A stretch of 64,000 nucleotides of DNA, from positions 52,067,139 through 52,131,138 of the forward strand of contig OX377204.1 of NCBI GenBank assembly GCA_947396885.1, in the 5' to 3' direction. Origin of the DNA: Heligmosomoides polygyrus polygyrus. Its lineage: Eukaryota; Nematoda; Chromadorea; Rhabditida; Heligmosomidae. Numbering within the stretch: position 1 is the stretch's first letter; every line of letters starts with the position of its first letter. Positions 27,301 through 39,300 of the stretch are shown here, in pieces. The notes under the pieces are model-generated. The model ran no database searches. It was given only the letters and a program-made list of their open reading frames with translations, and was not told where the DNA came from. Position numbers and translations under genes: made by a program.

Positions 27301-30300
27301 AATCAGTGCGAGTCGCCGGTCCATCTCTTCTATTTCGTTCACCATGGCCTTAGAGTCCATCGTTGTGCTTTTGGAAAACAGCTTCCAGTATACCGGTCCA
27401 TGGGCGCAGACTCAAAAGCTCAGAAGGTGCTTCCCGCCGTGTACACCTCGCCAACAACGATGGTCGGTAACAAGTCACCAGGCCTCGCCCAGACTCGCTG
27501 TTTGGCAGAGTTAACGTAGAAGACGTACTTCTCATCTTGCATGACTATTGAGTCCAGGGGCCGGATTCATCAAAGTAACTGCAGTAACTTTAACTGAGAA
27601 TTGTAGGCGAAAGCTCAGATAACGCGGCTTATCGCTCACCATATCGCTTGATAGGCCGCGTTCTCCGAGCTTTCGCTTACAATTCTCCGTTAAAGTTACT
27701 GCAGTAACTTTGGTGAATCCGGCCCCAGGCTGCTCGTGGTTGGGAATTGGGGGAGTTTTGCACGACACAGTTCGACTCGTCAGACTGGGGTTTCCGCTTG
27801 AGACAAACTGGCGTCTTGGCATGCTTCTGGAAAGGGCGAAAGTGGTCACTTCTCAGGTGGCCTTCATTAAGTAGCCAACAAACATACAAATACGAGAAGC
27901 ACGAAACCGGACTCCAGCCACGACATATATGGGCACGGCATGGAGAGTGTCATTACTTTTGGCCCACCCTAATATCATCTGCGTTCCGCTTGCTGGCCAT
28001 TTGCTCCTGCGAACATCAGGCTCCACTCGCTCGTTTCACGCTCTCGTTCGAAAATCTGGAACTATCAAACACGTCATTCAGCGCTGACTCGAAGAAGTTC
28101 CATCAACACGCTCTTGGGTGTCTTGGTGTTCTCATATGCTGCGGAATCCATTCGGTTGCGGTCTCGTCCAGCGGGTGCGAGCGAAATGCATAACGTGACC
28201 GACCCATCTAATAATCAACGACTTGCTTCAAGCAATGGCCTTGTATCACCTACGCAAATCATCGTATACCGAACTCTGTCCTCGCGATTGCTCACCGGAT
28301 GACGCTGATTGTGTGTTCCTGTTTTTGTGGGGAGCAGATTTCCAACGAAAGTCTAATGAATAGGAAGGTTTTACCTTGGCATTCCAAATGGCGGGCAGTT
28401 GTATTAAAACTACACGCTGCTTCCAACGAATCGCTAGAATTTCATAAGATACTGCTTTTCGGAGCAGGCGGTAGCGTGGCCAGGTGGTGCCCCTGCCACC
28501 GCAGACACCCTCTCCCCCTCCCACTCAAGGTTCATCCTTCGGGTCCCGTCCAGGCAGTCGCACCTTCCTATTCTACGGGGTCGCACCTGGGGTCAGTAAA
28601 ACACTTAGTCATCGCCTGGACACGCTAGAGACTATGGGCCGAACACGCATCCAAATTATCTTAACCACCAGCGTCGGTCGCCGGCTGCGCCGCCGCCGAC
28701 GCTGGAATGTGCGGGCCAGGCCAGGCTAGCCAGCCCGTCACGTCTAATGAAATGTGTGATATCTCTGTCCATTCGTTGTGCTTTGAGCCGCGAGGTGTGA
28801 TGAATTATGGAGAAAGTAGCTTACGATAATAACACCATTTTCTTCTGTATATTGTAGAGCGGAAAGTGGTCAAATCGCTGCGAGAATTGTCGACCCCGGC
28901 GGCAAGAGTTGGTTGAAAACGCAGCCGTACCATGCGCAGGTCACAGCAGCGTTCATAGGTAGCCTGTCTTGGTCCACTCCTGAAAATTGGCGGACCTGGG
29001 CAGGTAGAAAAAGCACAGTAATGCAGCGGAAAATAAATACGCCCGCACCATTGGCCACTAATTTTGAGGGACGTACGGGAGGAATTATACACGAGAGGCT
29101 GGTGTAGTCGAAAATTGCAAACTGTAGTCGAAAAATTTTCTGTCTTTGATTTTCTTACCTCCAATGGAGAGAAGTTCAATATCGATAATATCGATGAAAT
29201 AGTTTGAAAAACGGTTTCGGCCCTACATTCCGGGGTTTCGTGGTTCATCGCGGCAGCAGTGAATGACGGCCGAATGAGCTGAGGCGCCCCGGCATGTTGG
29301 TCGAGGCAATGACTCAGAGCGACATGGTCCTCAACTTCTTCTTCTTCTTCTTCTTCTTCAGCGTCTGTCCCGCTTCGTGGCGGGGTCCCCTATTCTGGTG
29401 TCATGACGCCACCTTTCCCGATCCAGCGCTAGATCAGGGTGGACACCAGCCGCTTTCAAGTCCGTATGTAACGTATCAGCCCAGCGCTGCTTCGGGCGCC
29501 CTCTAGGCCGCTTTCCTATTACCTCGAAGTTGAGGCCTATCTTGCGGACGCTATCTTCCTTTCCACGCAGAACGTGGCCGTACCATCGTAAGCGAGCTTC
29601 GCGCATCTTGTCCGCTATCGGCGCGACACCGAACTTCTGCCGAATAGCTTCGTTTCGGATGCAGTCCATGCGCGTGACTCCAGCCGTCCAGCGCAGCATC
29701 TTCGTCTCGATGACGCTGAGGCGCGTTTCAACTTCCTTGGTCGCAGGCCAACTCTCAGCGCCGTACATCGCTACTGGCCGGATGACTGCCCTGTAGATCT
29801 TTGACTTAAAGCGCTCTGGTATCTTCTTGTCGCAGAGCACGCCAGTCAACGAGCGCCACTTGGACCAAGCTGCACTCACGCGTGAATTCACTTCGACCAT
29901 CAGTTTGCCATCAGACGCGACTGCTGATCCCAGGTACTTAAAGACCGCAGTGCGTGGAAGCTCGATGCCGTTAACCTTGATGGAGCTGGACTCGGTAACG
30001 TCCCTCGTTAAATACTCGGTCTTCTTCACGTTCAATCTGAGCCCAAACCGCTCCAAGCGATCACACCAAGCTTGCAACTCTCGCTCGAGTTCTCCTTTGT
30101 CTTCGCTAGCGAGCATCACGTCATCGGCATAAAGCAACGTCCAAGGGACGGGCTTCTGAAGATCTCGTGTGATGGCATCCATGACGACAACAAAGAGGAG
30201 TGGGGAAAGCGCAGAACCCTGGTGTACCCCGACAGAGATGGGGAACTCCATCGAGGTTCCAGCTGCAGCTTGAACTCGACTCTTTGGACAAGAGTAGAGA

Positions 30301-33300
30301 ATTCGCACCCACTCTATGAGCTCTTCGGGAACTCCATGATGTCGCAAGGCGTACCATATCACTTCACGCGATACGCGGTCAAAGGCCTTCTCCAAGTCGA
30401 GGAAGGCGATATGCACTGGCCTCTGTTTCTCGCGATGCTTCTCTATCAGCAGGCGGGCGGCGTGTATGGCATCAACGGTGCCACAGCCAGCCACGAAGCC
30501 GCACTGATTGCTGGAAAGCTGGACGATGTCCCGAATTCGTCCATCGACAATTCGCTCAAAGATCTTCATGCTGTGCGAAAGCAAGCGAATCGGACGGAAT
30601 TGGAGCATTTCGCCTCCGATATGCTCCGGCGAAACTTTCGCTTTGAAGTTTCTACACATAGAGCGGGGGAGAAGGCTTTATCTCTCGTCGTCGTGCGTAT
30701 ATACGTTCTCGTTATGCATGTTATACGTTTACATACATCCATGTGGTGTGGTAGACGCATACGCGTCGTTTCACGTAAAGGATACATACATACGTGTGAG
30801 ATTGTCGGATCATACGCGTACTGAGGCGTCACAAGATGATATACTAACTGTGAACGTAACATCGCTAGGGTCGAATGGATTATACATGCGAGGCATCAGA
30901 AGATTAGATGTTCTGAATCTAATAACAACATATACGCCATAGTGCGTCCGTGAGCGTCGGCGAAAAGCTGAGAAGGCTGTAGTGTCGATGTCGACGGCCA
31001 TGTCAGTTGAGACGCTGCCGGCCCTGTGGAGGTACGAGCTGACCGTATCCTGAAGGTAGAACTAAATTCCCCGAGGGGCTGGCCAGTGGAGACTGCGGTC
31101 ACCCTAGTATGCCAATGAGGACGGTTTCATGGAGCATCCAAATGTTTCAAAGGACTTATCGGCGGAACCTAAGGAGGCTGTAGTGCCGACGACCATGCCC
31201 GTCGAGATGCTACCGGCACGGTGCAGAAGTGGAGGTACGAGCTGACGGCATCCTGAAGGTAGAACTAAATTCCCCGAGGGGAAGGCCAGTTGGGCTCCCT
31301 AGTATGACAATGGTGAAGGTTGCGTGGAGCATCCAAATGTCTCGGACGACTTACAACGAACAGCTAACATGATTTTCCCACTGGCGATCCCAGTTCTTAA
31401 TGCGTGGGTAGCTGCCCTAATAACCCAGGCAGCCAATCTCCATTGGCTTGCCTACGTTGCGCGAACTGAATAGAAATGACTGTGGCAGCAGAGGGCTTCT
31501 GGCTTTACAGAATTGCTGCCATTATAAGATCTGGGTCAGGCCTAATTTAGTCGCCACGTTAGGCCCTACTGCAGCCTGATCGGTCTTGGACCTAGCGATC
31601 AGAATCCACCATACGCTCTCACCTTCATAAGAAAAAGTGTTGGAAGTGGATCATGGAAAGCTCACTGTTCCTCAACGGACCCCGGGAAGCGATGAGGACC
31701 ATGGTAGCTCCTACGGCAGCTTGGTCCGAGCTTTCGTGGAGGATTGTTTAAACTATTATATCTATGTGGGCCTGGAAGCCTTGGGATGGTGTTTAGCACG
31801 TGGGCGGACTTATTGCTGTCCTAAACAGCGCCTTCAGAACGTGGGACATCTGCATCCTATGAAGGCAGCGGACCGAAGAAATGTGTGAGGGCGCTGACGT
31901 GGATTAGATGAGCCACAGAAACGTTCTTCAATTCAGGGAGGCCTGATATGGGACCCGAAACTTGGAAATAAAATCCAAGAACTGGGTCTTGCTCGCTGGT
32001 AGATCTTGAGCGTCCCTGCTCTACAGCGAGATCGATACAAGCCTCGATAATGGTGGCTACTTGCTGAAGACCCACTGCTGACGCCATGTGACCCGCGTCA
32101 ACGGCTCCTGTATGGCGTAGGCCGCGGATCACACCTGTAAATGGATTTTTTCTTCTTCTTCAGCCTTCTCCAACTCAAATGGGAGGGCGGGTGGGGTCGC
32201 TAGACGAGAAAAAGCCGGAATGGGTTTAGCCGGGGCCCTCCCTCTTTCGTCAGCGCTGGCGCTTGCTGACCTCCGCCAGCGCGAGGCGCTGCCTCGTGAC
32301 TCTGCAGGGGCCGGTACCGTATCGCTGGTACCGGCACCTGCATTCGGGGCCGAATGCATCGACCGTTGTCGATGAGACATGTAGAAATTCAAATTGCAAG
32401 TCGGTACAGATACCGCTCACCATCGCGAGACTCGAGCTTCTCGTGACATCTCCATAATGAGTGGCTTTCGCAACAGCCACGACCTTCTTTGCAGATTTCT
32501 TCGCTTCTTGGTACTTCCGCCAGTTATCGGCTGTCTTTTCGCCGAGAAACACGTGATAAAGCGACTTCTTCTCTCGCACTTTTGCTTTCACGTCGTTTGT
32601 CCACAGCCAGGCCTGCTTGTCGACCTTCCGTCGCCCAGGCTTCGTAATGCCGAGTTCCGACTGTGCAGCTTGATGAATCGCGTCGGTCGTTTTCTTCCAA
32701 GTTTCGTCGACAGTCGTGATTGTCGGTAACCGCACGCGAGAAATCACAGCTGCTTCCTTCTCTCTTATTCGCCACCACTTGATTCTTGCTGCACCGCATC
32801 GCTCGACCTGCTTCAGCCTCGGAGGGGCGATCTTCAAAGTGCAGATCAGCGGTCGATGCTGTGGGGCGACCGTCTCATACGGCACGATCTTCGCATCTGT
32901 GACAAGACTCCGGTCGCGATCTCTCACAAGGACAAAGTCTATCTGAGTCTTGGTGCTCCCACTGTAGTATGAGATAAGGTGCGAGTCGCGTTTTCGGAAA
33001 ACGGTGTTCACTATGGTGAGGTTATGCGATTCCGCGTAATCAAGAATGCGCTCACCATCGGCGTTACGTGATCCGTATCCGAAGCCACCATGACGGCTGT
33101 ACCCCTCTTTCGCAGCACCTACGTGCCCATTAAGGTCACCAGCGACTATGATGACATCTTTCGACGGTACCACTGCTGTCTTCTCATCAAGCAGGCTCCA
33201 AAACTCTTCCTTGGCTTGATCCGAGCAGCCATTCTGCGGAGCATACGCTGAGAAGAAGTGATCGAGTCGCTCCTTAGCGGCGACAACGACCTTCATCAAC

Positions 33301-36300
33301 CGATCGTTAAAGCGCTCGACGCTTACAATCGAGTCACGAAATCGTTCGGAGACGATTATTCCGACACCACTGGTGGTCCTGGGACTTCCACATAGAACGG
33401 CCTTGAAGCCACGTCCTATATCTCTTGACTTGCGGCAGGACCACCTCGTCTCCTGCACCGCACAGAAATCAACTCTTCTACGCTCCAGTGCTTCTACCAA
33501 CTCGCACGAGTGACCCGTCAACGTACCCACATTCAGCGTAGCCACGCGGGTCCTGCTTACGTTACGGGACTTTCGGACTAGCTCAGTTGCCCCCCGATGC
33601 CGTCCTCGCATCAGGGACCCTCGCATACTTCTCACACTCGCCGGGCTCTGCGAGTGCGCGTCGGCTCCCGCGGACGCCGTAGCACTATCTCGAAACACTT
33701 GAGCTGTCATACACCATGTGATGTGACACGGGTCTTCGTAGGCCGGCCTGTCACAAGGGCCTGTCGCCTGCAATCGAGTGTCCGTGTTCGGCTTAACTCG
33801 CAGAGCGAGTAGTTTCCAGTGGCACCACGTGGAGGAACGGACATCGCCACCCGACATGGTCCTCAACGATGTCCCGGAATTACACCATGAAACACGGTAG
33901 ACAACTAGGACTTTTTTTCTGATTGTAAGTGTGTCAAGCTCTACTGGATTGGATTTATATAGTAGGATAATAGTTGCATAACCGTGCTTAACTTTATCAT
34001 TAAATAGGAATTCAGAAAAATTCGTTGGATATTGTGAGGAACAGAGAGGGTGAGCTTGGTGGCGATGTCCGTTCCTCCACGTGGTGCCACTGGAAACTGC
34101 TTGCTTTTGCAAGCCAAACACGGACATTCGAATGCAGGTGACAGGCCCTAGTGACAGGCCGGCCTACGAACATTTTGTGTCACATCATATGGTTGATGGC
34201 GTTTCAGACTTCTCGAGATAATGCTACGGCGACCGCGGGGGCCGACGCGCACTTGCAAAGCCCGGCGAGTGTGAAAAGTGTGCGAGGGTCCCTGATGCGA
34301 GGACGGCATCGGGGGGCAACTGAGCTAGTCCGAAAGTCCCGTAACGTAGGCAAGACCCGCGTAGCAACGTTGAATGTGGGTACGTTGACGGGCCGCTCGT
34401 GCGAGTTGGTAGAAGCACTGGAGCGAAGAAAGATAGATTTCTGTGCGGTGCAGGAGACGAGGTGGTCCTGCAGCAAGTCAAGGGACATAGGACGTGGCTT
34501 CAAGGCCGTTCTATGTGGAAGTCTCAGGACCACCAGTGGTGTCGGTGTGATCGTCTCCGAGCGTTTCCGTGACGCGATTGCATGCGTAGAACGTTTCGAT
34601 GACCGCTTGATGAAGATTGTTGTCGCCGTAGAAGAGCGACGATGCCATTTCTTTTCTGCGTATGCTCCGCAGACAGGCTGTTCCGAGCACGGAGGACGAG
34701 TTCTGGTCCCTGCTTGATGAGAAGACAGCGGAAGTACCGTCACAAGATATGGTTGTTGTGGCAGGTGACCTTAATGGTCACGTCGTAGCAACGAAAGACG
34801 GCTACAACTGTCATGGTGGTTTTGGATATGGGTCGCGCAACGCCGATGGTGAGCGTATAATTGAGTATGCAGACTCACATGACCTCACCATCGTGAACAC
34901 CAAATTTCGAAAGCGTGACTCCCACCTCATCTCATTTTATAGCGGGAATGCTAAAACGCAGATTGACTATGTCCTTGTTAGGCGTCGCGACCAAGGCCTT
35001 GTCACAGGCGCGAAGACCGTGCCGTATGAGACGGTTGCCACGCAACACCGTCCACTGATCTGCTCGCTGAAGATCACACCTTCGAGGTGTAAACATGTCG
35101 AGCGATGTGGGGCGGCTAGAATCAAATGGTGGCGACTGAAAGAGAAGGAAGCGGCAGTTATTTCTCGTATTCGGTTGCCGACAGTGACAACTGTCGACGA
35201 TCCTGGAAGGACGCTACCGATGCGATAACTCGGGCTGCACGCCTTGAACTCGGCACAACGAAGCCTGGACGACGCTGGGTCGACAAGCAGGCATGGCTGT
35301 GGACTGATGATGTCAGAGAGAAAGTTCGAGAAAAGAAACGGCTCTATCACGTGTTTATCGGTGATAAAACAGTCCATAATTGGCGGAACTATCGAGAAGC
35401 AAAGAAAGCGGCAAAGAAGGCAGTGGCCGCTGCTAAAGCCGCATACTACGCTGATGTCAGCAAAAAAATTGGAAACGTGCGATGGTGAGCGTTATATTTA
35501 CCGACTCGCCAAAGCTCGCTGTCGCCAAGCAGAAGACATTGAGAAGTTCTTTGGCATTAACGACGAGAGCGGTCATCTTCTGATGGATCGTAAGAGGGCT
35601 GTGAAGCGATGGCACGACTACTTCGAGGAAATCTCGAATGTAGAATTTGAACATCCTGCTGTTCCTTTTGCATCACCTGTATACGGTCCCGTTCAGAAGA
35701 TCACAGTGAGCGAAACTGAAGCAGCCCTGAGGAAGATGAAGTCAGGCAAAGCCACTGGTCCCGATGACCTGCCAGCTGACCTGTGGAAGTCGAAGGGCTG
35801 GTGCCCTGCTGACTGGCTGACTGCGTTTTTCAATCAGGTTGTTGCTGAGAAGAAAGTGCCTGAGGGTTGGCAGCAAAGCACGACCATCCCGATTTGGAAG
35901 AAGAAGGGCAGTCCTGCAGACTGCGCCAGTTACCGTCCAATTCGTCTTCTTTCGCACACCATGAAAATCTTTGAGCGAATTGTCGACGGACGTATCCGGG
36001 ATGTCGTACAGCTTTCCACGAATCAGTGTGGTTTCGTATCTGGCTGTGGCACCGTTGATTCCATTCACGCCGTTCGTCTTCTGCTAGAGAAGCACCGCGA
36101 GAAACAGAAACCGGTGCATTTTGCCTTCCTGGACTTGGAGAAGGCCTTCGACCGCGTTCTGCGAGATGTTATATGGTACGCGTTGCGACAACATGGTATC
36201 CCTGAAGAGCTTATTGAGTGGGTGCGCATTCTATACTCTTGCCCAAGGAGTCGAGTGCGGGCGCCAGCGGGCACCTCGATGGAGTTTTCCATCTCTGTAG

Positions 36301-39300
36301 GGGTGCATCAGGGATCTGCGCTATCCCCACTGCTCTTCGTGGTCGTGATGGATGCAATCTCACGAAATCTCCAAATGGCGGCACCTTGGACGCTGCTGTA
36401 TGCTGACGACGTCATGCTTGCATGTGAAGACAAAACCGAACTCGAGCGACAGGCACATGCGTGGTGTGATCGTTTGGCATTGTTCGGTCTCAAGCTAAAC
36501 GTCAAAAAGACGGAATACTTGACGACGGATGTGAATGAGCACAGATCTATTAAGATCGATGGTACTGAGCTCTCACGAGTGACATCTTTCAAGTATCTTG
36601 GGTCAACAGTCACGTCCGATGGCAGCTTAAAGATGGAGGTGAATGCGCGTGTGAGTGCAGCCTGGTCCAAATGGCGCTCGCTGACTGGGGTGCTTTGCGA
36701 CAGGACAATACCTGAGCACCTCAAATCGAAGGTTTATAGAACAGTAGTCCGCCCAGTAGCGACGTACGGTGCTGAGTGCTGGCCCGTGACGAAGGAAGTT
36801 GAAAGCCGCCTCAGTGTAATGGAGACGAAGATGCTACGGTGGACGGCTGGAGTTACGCGTTTGGACCGCGTTCGTAACGACACCAAACGACAGAGGTTCG
36901 GTGTCGTTACGAACGCGGTCCAAACGTCCCGATATTCGAGAAGCTGCGCGAAGCTCGTCTTCGATGGTACGGCCACGTCCTTCGCGCTAACGACGACACC
37001 ATGTGTAAGATTGGCCTGAATCTTGTGGTCCCTGGAAAGCGGCCCAGAGGACGCCCGAAGCAATGTTGGCTAGATACGTTGCGCTTGGACTTAGAGATGG
37101 CTGGTGTGCACCCTGATCAAGCATTTGATCGGGAGAATTGGCGTCACCACACCAGAAGAGCGGACACCGCCACCAAGCGGGACAGACGCTAATGAAAATG
37201 ATGATGATGAGAGAGGGTGAGCTTCATGCTCTAGAGTTGCACTAAAGTTCTTAGTGGAAGGTAACTCACTAGGGGTGAAGTAATCAGGCGAATTATTTAA
37301 AAGGTAAGATCGCACCATGCACTTCAAAAGTTCACCACAGGCTTTTATCTGATTGATAGTGCAAATGCTGCATACATGAGCCACCAAGGTGGGATATGTG
37401 TGTTCCTTACTGTTGTATTTATTGTTTAACTTACGCTATTAATCGAATAAGAATCGGAGCGTCTTAGAAGGGTGCGCAAGCGATAAATAGGAAGCATGAG
37501 TGGGCGGTAGAAACTGATGCAACCCAACGAATTTCGAATGGGAGAATCTTACAGCCCACAGAGAGGAAGCAAGCATATAGCGCGATAAAATATGAGATCG
37601 CGCCATGCACTTCAAAAGTTCATCGCAGCTTTTATTCGATTGATAGTGTAAATGCCACCTACATGAATCACCAAAGTGTGGATCCAATCCAAGCATCCAA
37701 GTAACACATCTGCAGGAACACTGCAGGATACTGCAGGTCCACTAATTGAACGGTAGCGAGGACAGGAGCCTTCAAGGGGCCAGTTCGAGGCAGTAGCCAC
37801 CCAACACGTGCGCGGACAGAACCGCGGCGCCGGCCTATTTCGCATGTGTCCTCCTCGGCAGCGGCGATTGCTCACCTCCCGGCGCTCCCCTTCGGAGAGA
37901 GAAGTCGAGATTGTGCCTCAAACTCGGGAGTTTAACCCATTGACGACCGCGCTTGCCGATTTCGGCCCGCGGTTATAAAACAGGTTCGCTGCGGCCCATT
38001 TCTCGATTTTTCATGTTTACGAGTACTCATTAGATGTGATGGATCCTAGCAATGCTTCTGCACTGTTGTTCGGGAGTCGTTTACTTCTTAGCATTGATAA
38101 AAACAAATAATCAGCACCACACACTATTCAAGCTTCACAAAAATCGACACTATTTACAAACTCCTCACATTTAACAAAAATGGCTATGCACAAAAGATCT
38201 AGAGACATTTCTTGTGAAGATTTTGAAAACAATCTCGACTAAAATACTTCAAACACTTGCTACATCGTGCTATCACCTTCTTTGTACGATTCGTGGCGAA
38301 CCTGCGCCTTTTTTCTCTGCAGACTTTCTTATAGCAGCAAATACGTCTTCCACGTCCTGCTTTCGGACCTGTTCTAGCCTTCTACAATATTTGGCTAATC
38401 CATCAAGCGGGAATTTCAATTGGAATATCATGAAGTAGCGATTTCATGAAATTCACGCGTCGGCGCGATCCAGGCGCGCGGTCCCACGCGGCAGACACGC
38501 AATTTCTCGCGCGGTTGTCAATGGTTTAAACCACCGAGCCCACGAAGTTTACGAAGTTCCGAAGAATTACGATCAGACAAAAAACCCTCCTCTGTTATAT
38601 ATGGTAGGATAACCCGTTGATGTAGAGTGCGATTGGCATCCCAAACAGGGGTGGACTGGCGCCGTTCTTTATTTTGCTTTATTGTTTTCCTGATTCAGAT
38701 AAAGTCGACCACTGTACACGGATTTTCCGAGGCAAAATCGCTGAACGAGGTAAGAGTGCACTTTATGCTCTCCTCCATTCTCCACTTCGCTCCGCTGTAG
38801 CTAGCACCTGAGTTCCAGCTTGTTCGGCAGGCTGTTCAGCACTTCAAGGACGATCGCAGCATTGTCGACCTTTTCCGATCAGCGATTCTCAACGGCGACA
38901 CAAACCTGTTGGAGATCCTGCTGGTGGTACCTCGAATTCAGGGATCCAAGGCCGACCAGGAGAGGTGCTCTCTCCCTTGATACGACCGGTTTCTCTTACA
39001 CTGTAATGACCCTCCTGCAGATATCAGCGCACAATCCATTCGACGTCTTTGGCAGAAAATCTGAAGGATAAGGTGGTCGTCGATCGTCCAGCCTTCTTGA
39101 TTGTGTTCAAGGACGAGTCAGCGAAATATGAGTCCAAGGTTACCATTTTGCTTTTCTGTATCGAAAAACAGTATTGGCAGAACTTGCATGTATTGGAGAT
39201 AGAGATAAAAAGACGCTAATCGCTAGTACCTTGCTTAACGGGATAGAAATAAAGAATATATTGATCCGCTAGTTTCTTGTTTAATGGGGCGAGTTCTTCG

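Noticed and set aside
30072..30824. 250-codon + strand ORF
   Set aside because: It is the antisense shadow of the RTE reverse transcriptase and runs on into the adjoining insert.
32250..34127. 625-codon - strand ORF as one intact gene
   Set aside because: It begins in unique DNA outside the LINE and ends in the foreign insert; only the middle is RTE endonuclease.
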